Source of the DNA: an uncultured Rhodospirillales bacterium
GTDB taxonomy: Bacteria > Pseudomonadota > Alphaproteobacteria > RF32 > CAG-239
Reading direction: 5' to 3'
DNA length: 55,053 nt
Assembly (NCBI GenBank): GCA_902778645.1
Contig: CACYYO010000004.1
Location: 1-55,053, forward strand
Below, piece after piece: positions 14,864 to 23,870 of the stretch. The notes below the pieces were generated by a model. It worked only from the letters and a program-made list of their open reading frames with translations, was not told the DNA's origin and made no database searches. Both the position numbers and the translations under genes were made by a program. The stretch's first letter is position 1, and the number at the start of each line of letters is the position of its first letter.

Positions 14864-16343
14864 TTTTTATCTCCACAGTTCTAAAACGATAAACATTGAT
14901 ACGATTGTTCCAGTAGTTCGGATTCATTCCGGCTTTGATTTTTAATTTTTTGAAAAATGAAGTGACATCTTGCGTCTCCTTCCATTCATACGGCATAGAT
15001 ACGCCCTGACGGTTGCCATCTCGAATAACCAATCCGTCAAGGTTGCTGTTAATTTTATTCAGTAAATCACGTTCATTTTCATAGGAAATTTTTTCGAAAT
15101 TGCTTAATAAATAGATTGTTATTTCAGTCTCGGAAAGTTCTTCCGGCGTCAGTTTCGGGAAGCCGTTTTCGCCCATTGCAGCTCGATATGTGTTGTCTGC
15201 AATATTTTGAGCAACAGATGATATCGGTAAAATACTGCCGGATAATCCGCGCAGTGTTCCATTTTTATGAAGTATTATATACGTCGCACCTTTATCAAAA
15301 ATATCTTCGGGAAAACTTCTTTTGGACGGTGAATATTCTCTTCCATTGTGAACGGCTTTATCCAAAGCAGTCTGAGCAACATGGAGCAGATGTTCTTTAT
15401 ATAACGACACAAAGGAAGAAAGGTTTTGCGTCTCTCTTTCCAGGCGCCCTATATTATTTTCTTTTTCATATTCAGTATAAAAATCCCAATCATCAAAAAA
15501 TTTTCCGGTTACAGGTGCATTCGCGTTCAGTTGAAACATTTGCGGATGGTAATTTAAGGTTTTTGCCAATCGCAGTGCCATATCGACACTGTTTGTTTCC
15601 GGTCGTTCTGCTTTTTTCCCGTGGTACTCAATCAAATCTTCTACAATAATCAGTAAATTTTTCGCTGAATAAATCTGTGTCTGTAAGATTTCAGTCAGTT
15701 TTGAAGTAACATCTCCGGTTGCAAGCATAGGAATTATTCGCGCCTTAGGCAACGCCTTTTTGATGTATGGGTATTGAAGTTCCAATGATTTTTCCTGACT
15801 AAACTTACGGTCATCAACGACAAATGGTGCTCCTGTTTCTGCCAACTCGGCTACTATTTTTTGATTTATAATCAGGTCTCCTACCGGTGTTTTAACATTT
15901 GGCTTATTCATTAAATAAATCGAAGATTCATTTGAATTTGCTATACTCTTTAGCAAAAACACATTTCCTATCGAGGCAGCATATCTATTCAGCAAAGAAT
16001 ATACTCGGTCTATTTTTCCACTACTGTATGCTTGCTCTGTCGTCGGTAAGATAAGTATTTTCGGACGATAAGTGCCTTTACTCTCAAAATATCCGGCAGT
16101 TCCTTCTCGACCTTCTGTTTTAGTCTGCCCCCCAACTACAGAGTAAAACATACCGGCAACTAAGGGGTGGCGATATTCCGATAGTACATCTTCTTGCGGA
16201 GTAAAGTCTGTCACATATGATGTATTTGAAGACAGATATCTATTTAAATACCAATAATTCAAACCAAGTACTGCTATAAATATGGTAATCCACCCTGTGT
16301 ATTTGGTTATTTTCATCGGTTCGGCATGTTTTTTATGAATCAA
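14853..16343 (-). CDS. Membrane-anchored MEMO-AMMECR1 fusion protein with degenerate signature residues
   Basis: A 496-residue protein. Residues about 14-34 form a membrane anchor. A MEMO domain follows: HPLVAGMFYS matches the family's PxVAGxFYP opening, and KSLELQYPYIKKALP matches its EHSLEVQLPF motif. From about residue 330 an AMMECR1 domain follows: GATYIILHKNGTLRGLSGSI, LTPEELSETEITIYLLS and NRINVYRF. Two features are abnormal. MEMO's PHAGY and GPSHH metal-site histidines are replaced (here ILPTTEQAYSS and LLKSIANSNESS), and AMMECR1's LRGCxG has lost its Cys (LRGLSG). Related proteins work with a radical SAM partner, which is absent here. It begins with TTG, preceded by AAGGAG and overlapping the glgX stop by four bases; ATG at 16316 is an alternative without a site. 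Confidence 0.75.
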   Translation of the reverse strand: MIHKKHAEPMKITKYTGWITIFIAVLGLNYWYLNRYLSSNTSYVTDFTPQEDVLSEYRHPLVAGMFYSVVGGQTKTEGREGTAGYFESKGTYRPKILILPTTEQAYSSGKIDRVYSLLNRYAASIGNVFLLKSIANSNESSIYLMNKPNVKTPVGDLIINQKIVAELAETGAPFVVDDRKFSQEKSLELQYPYIKKALPKARIIPMLATGDVTSKLTEILQTQIYSAKNLLIIVEDLIEYHGKKAERPETNSVDMALRLAKTLNYHPQMFQLNANAPVTGKFFDDWDFYTEYEKENNIGRLERETQNLSSFVSLYKEHLLHVAQTALDKAVHNGREYSPSKRSFPEDIFDKGATYIILHKNGTLRGLSGSILPISSVAQNIADNTYRAAMGENGFPKLTPEELSETEITIYLLSNFEKISYENERDLLNKINSNLDGLVIRDGNRQGVSMPYEWKETQDVTSFFKKLKIKAGMNPNYWNNRINVYRFRTVEIKNEN

Positions 16344-18451
16344 CGTTGTGCTCCTTTATGCTGATGCAGAGCTAATAATTCTGAGTTTTGTTTTTGCCTG
16401 TCTTCCTTTGTTTTTCTGTGGCTGAAAATAACATAAGAAAAAGGTTTCAAGCAATAGCTTTTTCCTTGTTCGAATACTTTTTCTTCCTTAATAAAACCAT
16501 GTTCGGAAGAATCGAAAATCAGATTCCATTTTCCGCCTGAGGGCGGCTCAGGCAGGTTATACTCGACGGTATAATAATCTTCACCTGAGACCATAATTAA
16601 GAAATCATCATCTTTTGCCCCGGCTTGAGGACTTTTACCGTTAAGCATATACGCGAGTGTTTTAGCATATGGCGTATGCCAATCTTGCTCCGTCATTTCC
16701 TGCTTATCGGGACGTAACCATGTAATATCTTTACAACCGTTCTCTTGAACTATTTGTCCTGTATACAGCTCTATGCTGTTGAATATAGGGTGCTTTTGCC
16801 GAAAGGCGTTTAGGCGTTTTATATTAAGAAAAAGGGTCTTATTTTCCGGGGTTAACTCTTTCCAATCCGTCCAAACCGTTTCATCATCTATACAGTAGGG
16901 ATTATTGTTAGGGCTGGAGTACCCTCGTTCATCTCCGGCACGCATAAAAGGGATACCCTTACTTAAAATATCAAAAGCAGCATTACTGACTGCTCGACGG
17001 TATAGCTCATCCCGATCAGATGATTTTCGATACTCATCGGGGCTCCCGTCACGTCCTTCCTCGCCATTGGGGCGTGTATCTTTATAATGTTCGAAAGCAC
17101 CTACCAGACTAAAGCCGTCATGTGTGCGTCCGGTTCCAATAACAGCACTTGATTTTCCAGAGGCATCAATCAAAGCAGAACCGGCAATTTGTGTCGCAAC
17201 TTCCCCTTGTAAACCGCCGTGAGAACTGAAAAATTCGGCATCAAGTTTGTGGCGGCGGTCGCTCCATTCTTTAACGTCTTTGACCTGTCCGGCGAATCGT
17301 CCTGAATAATTACCGCCCAAAGCACTCCATGGCTCAACCATAATATCCATATCCAAGACTTCTCTGGCGTAGCGAATCTCTTGCATAAAGCCACCATTGT
17401 CCTGAAATTGTCCGTATTGGTTTAGGGCATTATCTCCGCCCAAATCAAACCGCAATCCGTCAACCCCCAGGGCATTGGCATAATTCAAAAAGTCATGCAG
17501 AATCTTCTGTCCGCCTTTGGCATTCAGATTAAAATTATTTCCACATCCGGTATAGTTAGCGTAATTACTTTTATCGTCCCCGTTTGACAAATAATAATTA
17601 GGGCTGTCCAGCAATTTATAAGACAAGGCACGATTATAATAGCCTTGTGTTTCATATTCTCCCGTATGATTAAAAACGACATCCAAGGTTAGTTTTATCC
17701 CTCGGGAATGCAGGGCATTAATGACCGCCTTAAGATCTTCGTGCGTTCCGTATCTGGGGTTTACCGCAAAATGGCAATAAGGATTATATCCCCAATTATC
17801 GGTTTGTCCTTTGGCTCGTTGCAAGTGGCGTCCCGGGCAGGTCGGAGTAATCGGCATCAGCTCAATATTATTCACCCCTAAATCGATGAAGTACTCCAGC
17901 ATAAAGGGGTGTGCAAATGCGATTAACTTTCCTCTTTCTGCCGGCGGTAAATTAAAATTGCGAATCGTAAAATTCCGAACATGAGTTTCAAAGATACTGT
18001 TCTTACCCCATGGTATTTGCGGTTTATGGTGTAAATAGGGGTATTTTATGTCATCACGAATATCGTTTTCTTCAACGACAACAGACTTTGGCACATACAA
18101 AGCACTGTCTAAACTGTTATCAACGCATAGATAGTCATTCTCCCAGTCTTTAATTTCTCCCGAGACATCGAGACAGTAAGGATCGACCGCTAACTTATGT
18201 GGATTAAAAAACAACCCCTTTTCGGGATTATATTCTCCGTAGGCACGATACCCATACTTCTGTCCGGGACGAATATCCGAGACTTCTGCAGACCAAATGT
18301 TATCTTCGTTTTTGTGCAAGGGAATCCTTTTTTCTGTTTTTTCATCGGCTGAAAACAAGCACAGTTCTATTTTTTGCGCGTGCTCGGAAAAAACGGAAAA
18401 CTTTGTTGAATCGGGTGTATAAGCAGCACCCATTTTGGGAGATAACGACAT
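16340..18451 (-). CDS. glgX: Glycogen debranching enzyme (GH13, isoamylase type)
   Basis: A 703-residue cytoplasmic enzyme that cleaves alpha-1,6 branches of glycogen or limit dextrin. The N-terminal 130 residues are the carbohydrate-binding fold (CBM48), with YGYRAYGEYNPEKG as in GlgX. The catalytic barrel shows all GH13 landmarks: DVVFNHT, GLRFDLGG with the nucleophile Asp, MVEPWS with the acid Glu, and RTHDGFSL with the third Asp. PCIDDETVWTDW fits the GlgX subfamily. It is first of three overlapping minus-strand genes. No other glycogen gene is in view. The ribosome binding site is weak. Isoamylase/TreX relatives are the alternative. Confidence 0.9.
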   Translation of the reverse strand: MSLSPKMGAAYTPDSTKFSVFSEHAQKIELCLFSADEKTEKRIPLHKNEDNIWSAEVSDIRPGQKYGYRAYGEYNPEKGLFFNPHKLAVDPYCLDVSGEIKDWENDYLCVDNSLDSALYVPKSVVVEENDIRDDIKYPYLHHKPQIPWGKNSIFETHVRNFTIRNFNLPPAERGKLIAFAHPFMLEYFIDLGVNNIELMPITPTCPGRHLQRAKGQTDNWGYNPYCHFAVNPRYGTHEDLKAVINALHSRGIKLTLDVVFNHTGEYETQGYYNRALSYKLLDSPNYYLSNGDDKSNYANYTGCGNNFNLNAKGGQKILHDFLNYANALGVDGLRFDLGGDNALNQYGQFQDNGGFMQEIRYAREVLDMDIMVEPWSALGGNYSGRFAGQVKDVKEWSDRRHKLDAEFFSSHGGLQGEVATQIAGSALIDASGKSSAVIGTGRTHDGFSLVGAFEHYKDTRPNGEEGRDGSPDEYRKSSDRDELYRRAVSNAAFDILSKGIPFMRAGDERGYSSPNNNPYCIDDETVWTDWKELTPENKTLFLNIKRLNAFRQKHPIFNSIELYTGQIVQENGCKDITWLRPDKQEMTEQDWHTPYAKTLAYMLNGKSPQAGAKDDDFLIMVSGEDYYTVEYNLPEPPSGGKWNLIFDSSEHGFIKEEKVFEQGKSYCLKPFSYVIFSHRKTKEDRQKQNSELLALHQHKGAQR

Positions 18452-18518
18452 TAAGCAGCCTCAAATATCATTTAACTAATATAAAATATAAATTCTTTTG
18501 AGGCTATTTCCACTTAAT

Positions 18519-19184
18519 TTACGAGTTTTTCCCTAGATTTTGATAAAATTCCTTAAAATCATTAAAATAAATAATGTGATTGTCCTTTTCTCCCTCATCT
18601 CCCCAGATTGAACGTCCGATGCGAATCGCTGTTGCATGTGCTTTTAGTGCCGATTGACTATCCATGGGCGAATCTCCTATCATCCAAACTTCATCGGGGG
18701 TTATCTGTTCCGGAATAAGTTCTTCGGCCAGAGCAAAATAAATCTGCTCAGGGGACGGCTTATCGGCCGGGGCTTCGTGACCACAGACAATTTTTCTGAA
18801 GTAAATTTGCGGAAACAACAGTTCTTTTTCTTTTTCTAAAAGAATCCGCTCCTTGTTGCTGACAATATAGAGCTGAACACCGAGAGAGCTTAACATCTCA
18901 AGCAACTCACACGCATAGGGAAATGTTTTAATTTGTTGCGGCATTAAGCGGAGATAATGTTGGCGATATAGTTCGTAAGCCTCGTCCGCCACATCCCCGA
19001 AAATACGCGGAAAATTATCCTTAAAAGAGAGGTTACAGTCACGTTTTTTCTTAACCTCATCCCACATCGGTAAGTGGTAAAATTCAAGTACAAGATTTAT
19101 CGCGGAAACGAGTGAGCTTCTGCTTTCAGCAAGCGTATTATCCCAATCAAAAAGGGCATATTTTAATTTTGAAATATTTAACAT
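18519..19184 (-). CDS. HAD-superfamily phosphatase (Gph-like)
   Basis: A small HAD hydrolase, about 221 residues from this start. Near the N-terminus ALFDWDNTLAESR holds the nucleophile and acid Asp pair (DxDxT-like: D-W-D-N-T). YIVSNKE provides motif II, a Lys in ADKPSPEQ gives motif III, and MIGDSPMDSQSA gives motif IV. The cap region matches phosphoglycolate-phosphatase-like proteins, but the substrate cannot be read from sequence. The ATG at 19184 is chosen because AAGGAC lies just before it; a TTG at 19217 would overlap the comF end region without a good site. It is last in the long sucCD-comF run. Confidence 0.8.
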   Translation of the reverse strand: MLNISKLKYALFDWDNTLAESRSSLVSAINLVLEFYHLPMWDEVKKKRDCNLSFKDNFPRIFGDVADEAYELYRQHYLRLMPQQIKTFPYACELLEMLSSLGVQLYIVSNKERILLEKEKELLFPQIYFRKIVCGHEAPADKPSPEQIYFALAEELIPEQITPDEVWMIGDSPMDSQSALKAHATAIRIGRSIWGDEGEKDNHIIYFNDFKEFYQNLGKNS

Positions 19185-19225
19185 TTTTCTTGTCCTTAAA
19201 TAAGAATTTTTATCCAAAAATCAAG

Positions 19226-19942
19226 CTATTTCAGCACGCGGGCTACCGTTAGGGCATCTACGCTTTTTGCACCTGCTAATCGCAAAACTTTTGCGCATTC
19301 TTTTAAGGTTGAACCGGTGGTCATCACATCGTCAATGACAACTATTCTTTTGTCTTTCAACCGCTGAGGGAATTTGACGGTAAATGCGTTTTTAATGTTA
19401 CGCACTCTCATTTGTCCGCTACATTCAACTTGCGGTTTGGTTTTGCGGTGTTTTTGCAGTGAAGTATAATCAACGGGAATACCCGTTATTTTGCTTAATT
19501 CTTTGCATAATAGTGCCGATTGGTTAAATTTTCTGGTTCGCAACCGTGTTTGATGGAGCGGAACAGGGATTAATACATCGGCACCCTGTTGCCAAATATC
19601 ATGCCCTGCCGTATATAGCCATCTTGCTAAAAATTCAGCATTTTCGGTTCTATCGTGAAACTTAAAATTCAAAATAAGCGGGCGGCTGTTTTCATCATAA
19701 TACACGCGAGATCGTTGCATTCGAAATAAATTTTTATTCCCTTGGACACATAACGGGCACTGTGCCACTGTTTTACCGGAGGGAAGCGGATGGCCGCAAG
19801 TTTGACAATAAGGAGCGGAGATAAATTTTATCTGAGAAAAGCATTCATCACACAATCCGTTTTCGCCCTGAATAATTTTTCCGCAACGTAAGCAACGTGG
19901 CGGTAAGAAAATATCTGCAAGACATTTGATAAATTTTAGCAT
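19226..19942 (-). CDS. comF: ComF-family phosphoribosyltransferase-like protein
   Basis: A 238-residue protein. The N-terminus has a four-cysteine zinc site (CLRCG, CDEC) and a second set (CQTCG, CPLC). The C-terminal half is a phosphoribosyltransferase fold with the PRPP loop VVIDDVMTTGST near residue 198. In competent bacteria ComFC helps DNA uptake or recombination; in most Proteobacteria its exact role is unclear. Its start overlaps the end of the sucD-like gene by seven bases, which suggests translational coupling. Confidence 0.88.
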   Translation of the reverse strand: MLKFIKCLADIFLPPRCLRCGKIIQGENGLCDECFSQIKFISAPYCQTCGHPLPSGKTVAQCPLCVQGNKNLFRMQRSRVYYDENSRPLILNFKFHDRTENAEFLARWLYTAGHDIWQQGADVLIPVPLHQTRLRTRKFNQSALLCKELSKITGIPVDYTSLQKHRKTKPQVECSGQMRVRNIKNAFTVKFPQRLKDKRIVVIDDVMTTGSTLKECAKVLRLAGAKSVDALTVARVLK

Positions 19943-20814
19943 TTGCTGATTATTTTTTGTAGTTCTTTGTGAATATCATTACTGTTATCCATAACAATAA
20001 TACCTGCTTTTCTCATCACATCAATCTTGTCTTGAACGGTATGCTGGCCATAACTTACCAATTCTCCGGCATACCCCATATCGTGTCCAAAGGGAACAGC
20101 GCTGCCGGCAACAAAAGCAACTATCGGTTTTTTGTTTGGAATTGTTTTATAATATTCGGCTGCAACCTCTTCAAATTGTCCGCCAATCTTACCTACCATA
20201 ACAATCACATCGGTGTTTTTGTCTTCATGAAAAGCCTTAAGAACGTCTATGAAATCCGTTCCGACCATCATATCGTCTCCTAAGCCGACAACCGTCGATT
20301 GCCCAAGACCTGCCAGAGTTGTTTCAATCACAGCAGCATAGGTCAGAGTTGAAGACCGTGAGACGACCCCAATTCTTCCCGGTTTATGAATATTTATCGG
20401 GAAAACGCCCAAGCGGGCTTGCCCCGGTGTTATAATCCCCGGTGTGTTAGGACCAATCAGTTTGGTTTTAGAGCCCCTTAAGACAGCCTTGATTTCGAGC
20501 ATATCGCGTACCGGAACATGTTCGGTAATGCACACCATCGTCTCCAGCTCTGCCTCTACCCCCTCCATCACTGCCGATAAAACTTGACGTGCCGGAACAA
20601 ACATCAGTGAAACAGTTGCTTTTGTTGACTCGACAGCCTCTTTTACCGTGTTAAAAATCGGGACACCCAAATGTTGTTCTCCCCCTTTACGCGGGGTGAC
20701 TCCGGCAACGATTTTTGTTCCATAATCCATTGATTTTTTGACATGGAAAGACGCTTGCGTTCCGGTAATTCCTTGTACCAAAATCCGTGTTTTATTATCT
20801 ACAAATATCGCCAT
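19936..20814 (-). CDS. Succinyl-CoA synthetase alpha-subunit-like protein lacking the phospho-histidine
   Basis: A 292-residue protein that aligns without gaps along much of E. coli Suc[15 protein letters not shown] (CoA-binding N-terminus), [33 protein letters not shown]. Catalytic positions differ. The active-site histidine, in MGHAGAI of E. coli (His246), is Tyr here ([10 protein letters not shown]; codon TAT at 20071-20073). The Glu of the GEIGG motif is Lys (GKIGG), GGDP is GDDM, and SRSGT is SRSST. A normal succinyl-CoA synthetase reaction through phospho-histidine looks impossible. It may be a divergent paralogue with another role, or the complex may have lost activity. It shares one base with the sucC-like gene. 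Confidence 0.85.
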   Translation of the reverse strand: MAIFVDNKTRILVQGITGTQASFHVKKSMDYGTKIVAGVTPRKGGEQHLGVPIFNTVKEAVESTKATVSLMFVPARQVLSAVMEGVEAELETMVCITEHVPVRDMLEIKAVLRGSKTKLIGPNTPGIITPGQARLGVFPINIHKPGRIGVVSRSSTLTYAAVIETTLAGLGQSTVVGLGDDMMVGTDFIDVLKAFHEDKNTDVIVMVGKIGGQFEEVAAEYYKTIPNKKPIVAFVAGSAVPFGHDMGYAGELVSYGQHTVQDKIDVMRKAGIIVMDNSNDIHKELQKIISKC

Positions 20815-22016
20815 CAGTTATTATCCTCCATGGCTTGCAGTAATTCAGAAACACCTTCTTCAACATCTTGCGTAATCGTTATCGGGTAACGAGCGTTTTT
20901 TAGAATAGATTCTCCCTCGTACTTGTTTGTTCCCTCGAATCGAACGACAACGGGAACATTTAAGCCAACCTCCGAAGCAACAGATAAAATTCCTTCTGCT
21001 ACAAGGTTACACCTTAAAAATCCACCGATAATGACGATTAAAATTCCTTCCACTCGAGGATTTGTCATAATGAGTCTTATGCCACTGGCAACTTTGTCTT
21101 GATCAACACCTCCCTTAAGGTTCAGAAAGCAAGCTGTACTCCCTCCCTTGCTTTTTATCAGATCCATAAGGCCTAAGGCTATTCCTTCGCCATTAACAAT
21201 GCAGCCGACGCTTCCGTCAAAACTGTTATATTGAAACCCGTTTTTAAAAGCGATCAGCTCTCTTTTTTCGAACTCGCATTCGTCAAACAGCGGCACAATT
21301 TCCGGCTGTCTGAATAGTGCTTGATCATCAACCGTCAATTTAATATCAAGGGCAATAATATCCCCTCTTGCGGTAATGCCGGCCGGATTGATTTCCAGCA
21401 TTGTGGCGTCTGTTTCAACAAAAGCTTTAAAAATCCCTCGCAAATACTTTCTTAAATTTGGTAAATGGCGCTCAGATATACCGATAAACGCACCAACCTC
21501 TCGGACTTGTTTGGCGGTTATTCCCTTATGTGTATCCAGAGGCACGTGCAAAATTTTGTTCGGCGTTTTGGCGGCAATTGTCAGGATATCTGTTTTTTCC
21601 AAATTCGCTATCAGCAATGTCATTACCGCAGAAATTCTATCAATGACCAGACCGGTGTAGAAAATTTTATTGACCTTGCAGAACTCCTCAACATACAAAC
21701 GGGTAACGATGCGACCTTTCGGACCGGTTTGAGATGTGACCAGGGTGTGACGCAACATTTCTTCCGCTTCTTTTGCAATTTCACGCCTCGAAGTGACGTA
21801 GCGAATCCCTGTCCCCCGACCTGCTGATTTTTCAAGAAAGCGCCCTTTATTACGTGCTCCGGATTGAATTTGTGCTTTGAGCATCCAAGGACCTCGTTTG
21901 GAGACCTCTACCGCAACTTTTTTGGCCTCGAGCGGTGTATAGGCCACCTTCCCTGCCGGAATTTTAATTCCGTACTGTTTTATCAGTTGCTTTGCTTGGT
22001 ACTCATGTATTTTCAT
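20814..22016 (-). CDS. Succinyl-CoA synthetase beta-subunit-like protein, divergent
   Basis: A 400-residue protein with the SucC layout: HEYQAKQLIKQYGI opening, ATP-grasp domain, LEINPAGI and LDIKL for magnesium, then the CoA-ligase domain (DGSVGCIVNGEGIALG, GGFLRCNLVAEG, NVPVVVRFEGTN). In the ATP-grasp part the usual HAGGRGKAGGV becomes SGARNKGRFLEKSAGRGTG, with an insertion that changes the glycine-rich nucleotide loop. NFLDVGGGA becomes CFLNLKGGV. The pair thus changes at both active-site regions. The gene starts 9 bases after sufE and precedes the sucD-like gene. ADP- or GDP-forming activity should not be assumed. Confidence 0.85.
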   Translation of the reverse strand: MKIHEYQAKQLIKQYGIKIPAGKVAYTPLEAKKVAVEVSKRGPWMLKAQIQSGARNKGRFLEKSAGRGTGIRYVTSRREIAKEAEEMLRHTLVTSQTGPKGRIVTRLYVEEFCKVNKIFYTGLVIDRISAVMTLLIANLEKTDILTIAAKTPNKILHVPLDTHKGITAKQVREVGAFIGISERHLPNLRKYLRGIFKAFVETDATMLEINPAGITARGDIIALDIKLTVDDQALFRQPEIVPLFDECEFEKRELIAFKNGFQYNSFDGSVGCIVNGEGIALGLMDLIKSKGGSTACFLNLKGGVDQDKVASGIRLIMTNPRVEGILIVIIGGFLRCNLVAEGILSVASEVGLNVPVVVRFEGTNKYEGESILKNARYPITITQDVEEGVSELLQAMEDNN

Positions 22017-22025
22017 ACAAAACCC

Positions 22026-22427
22026 CTATGCTAAGGTGTCAGCGTAGTGCTTAATCTTTTCGACCATCGAAAATAAGCCGTTGCGGCGGCTCGGGCTTAA
22101 ATGTTCCTGTAAACCCAGTTTAGCAAAAATTTCTTCAACTTCAATCTCTTTAATCTCTTGTGCAGATTTATTTGAATAAATCATTAAAACAATTGCGATC
22201 AACCCCTTAACGATAAAGGCATCGCTGTCTCCCTTAAAAAGGAGTTTACCGTTTTCGAGTTTGGGTTCGAGCCAAACTTGTGACTGACAACCGCGCACTT
22301 TCCACTCTTCAGTGCGATATTCTTCATCAAGCGGCTCTAAATGGCTTCCTAACTCAATGATATAGCTGTATTTTTCCTCCCAAGTGTCTAGGAATTCAAA
22401 ATTATCAATCAGTTCTTGTATATCCAT
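22026..22427 (-). CDS. sufE: SufE sulfur-acceptor protein
   Basis: A 133-residue protein that takes persulfide sulfur from the cysteine desulfurase SufS and hands it to SufBCD. VRGCQSQVW near residue 47 contains the acceptor cysteine, in the loop typical of the family. The C-terminus LSPSRRNGL is another family landmark. It begins one base after sufT ends and precedes the sucC-like gene. It lies away from sufS because two transporter genes and a repeat have come between them. Confidence 0.92.
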   Translation of the reverse strand: MDIQELIDNFEFLDTWEEKYSYIIELGSHLEPLDEEYRTEEWKVRGCQSQVWLEPKLENGKLLFKGDSDAFIVKGLIAIVLMIYSNKSAQEIKEIEVEEIFAKLGLQEHLSPSRRNGLFSMVEKIKHYADTLA

Positions 22428-22428
22428 T

Positions 22429-22875
22429 TTATATCAGCTCCATCATGGCTCGCGCCTCTTCACTCATCCGTTCAAAGCTCCACGCCGGCTCCCAGACGAT
22501 TTTGACGGTTACCTTGCCCACGCCTTCGACAAGGGCGACGACATCGGCGGCTTGTTGGGGCAAAACACCGGCAACCGGGCACCCCGGAGCTGTCAGGGTC
22601 ATGTCGATATCGACATCTCCGTTGTCTTGTTGGCGGACGTCATAGACTAATCCCAAATCATATATATTTATCGGGATCTCGGGGTCAAAAACGTTTTTAA
22701 GGGCTTCAACAATATCTCCCTGAGAGGCTTTTTTTTCACCTTTGGGCAAAGGAGATCCGGCGTGCGCTTCGTAATCAAGGGGAATTGTCTGTTCTTCGTC
22801 CGTCGGCTCTTGCCCTTGGGTCATTGCACTCAAAACACCAAGTTCATTCTCGTCTATCTGTTTTTCGTCACTCAC
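22429..22875 (-). CDS. sufT: SufT, DUF59/MIP18-family iron-sulfur assembly protein
   Basis: A 148-residue protein. Residues about 50-148 form the DUF59 (MIP18) domain with DPEIPINIYDLGLVY and TLTAPGCPVAG, the cysteine motif of the family. Members help iron-sulfur cluster maturation. The first 45 residues are an acidic, low-complexity extension. It starts with GTG at 22875, well supported by a GGAGG site. It is part of the suf run: transporter, sufT, sufE. Confidence 0.9.
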   Translation of the reverse strand: MSDEKQIDENELGVLSAMTQGQEPTDEEQTIPLDYEAHAGSPLPKGEKKASQGDIVEALKNVFDPEIPINIYDLGLVYDVRQQDNGDVDIDMTLTAPGCPVAGVLPQQAADVVALVEGVGKVTVKIVWEPAWSFERMSEEARAMMELI

Positions 22876-22877
22876 GG

Positions 22878-23768
22878 CTATTCCTCCACCAACAAAATCA
22901 TGCCGACTATTGAAATCAGCAGCAATATTAAATATTGCGGTCTAATTTTTATATAGTGCCCTTTTTGTTTTTTCTCAAATAAATAATTATTACCGAGCAT
23001 AATCCAAACCGGATAAGCATGAACAATTGCCGCTACATACGCCGGATTGGGGCTTAGGTACATCGTATAGGTTTTGAGTATGCTGTGAAGAATCGCAAAA
23101 CTCATAAAAAACCACGCAAATTTGAGATTTTTGCGGTCAAAAACTTCTCTGAAACGGCGCTTATTCTGACATAAAATATTACAACCACCGGCAACAAAAG
23201 ACGTTATCAGTGTATAGTAAAAAATTGCCGAGATAACATTCTCCGCGCCTAAGTGTGTCGTTTCCTTGCTGGTGATGTCAATAAATGTTTCGCAACTCAT
23301 AGCGGCAAGCAAAAACCACAAAGCTTTGCGATTGGCTTTGGCTTTGCTGATTAAAATCAGTGCCGTGGCAACACCGAGCAGACATACGGCAATCAGTGCA
23401 AACTTTTGCGGTTGCTGTATTAATTCCTGTAATTCCGAAGGGTGTAGGAGTACCCAAACAACAAAGATAATCGCAATACTGATCGGGTGAATGAGGCTGG
23501 TTACTTCTGCCCCGAAAGCTTTGGCAGAATTGAGAATCCGATTTTCACCAATAGAAAGGACTAAGCCTTGCACGATGCAAAGTGCATAAAACCATGGGTT
23601 GTGAATCGGGGCAAAATAGAGGCAAAACGGTAACAGAAGTATAGCGGTTCCCAAGCCGCGATAAGCCATCAGGACTGAGCCTTTGACTTTTAAGAACTGA
23701 TTTATCCAAACATAGCTTGCCGTTAGTAAACTCAAGGCAAGTGCCAATATCCACCAGTAATTTTGCAT
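22878..23768 (-). CDS. DMT/EamA-type membrane transporter, copy 1
   Basis: About 296 residues and ten hydrophobic segments, with EamA-like internal two-fold symmetry. MAYRGLGTAILLLPF near residue 40 and NPAYVAAIVHAYPVWIMLGN near residue 245 recur almost unchanged in the second copy (24156-25046), so the two are paralogues. The substrate is unknown. The ATG at 23768 is preferred; the longer frame to 23939 runs into the multi-hairpin repeat and would add an unlikely hydrophilic leader. The stop is three bases before sufT. Confidence 0.8.
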   Translation of the reverse strand: MQNYWWILALALSLLTASYVWINQFLKVKGSVLMAYRGLGTAILLLPFCLYFAPIHNPWFYALCIVQGLVLSIGENRILNSAKAFGAEVTSLIHPISIAIIFVVWVLLHPSELQELIQQPQKFALIAVCLLGVATALILISKAKANRKALWFLLAAMSCETFIDITSKETTHLGAENVISAIFYYTLITSFVAGGCNILCQNKRRFREVFDRKNLKFAWFFMSFAILHSILKTYTMYLSPNPAYVAAIVHAYPVWIMLGNNYLFEKKQKGHYIKIRPQYLILLLISIVGMILLVEE

Positions 23769-23789
23769 TTGTTCTGTTCCACTATATTC

Positions 23790-23860
23790 AATCAAGTCCT
23801 TCTGCCCCCCTGAAAGGCTGAAGACTCCAGAAGATCCTTTACCACGTTCAGGGTGATGGG
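23790..23860. repeat. GATCC...GTTCAGGGTGAT repeat, left of the multi-hairpin element
   Basis: A diverged copy of the repeat at 24028-24090 (shared CCTGAAA, GAAGA, CCACGTTCAGG). The two lie in the same orientation and flank the multi-hairpin element. Confidence 0.65.
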
Positions 23861-23870
23861 AGGTGAGCAA

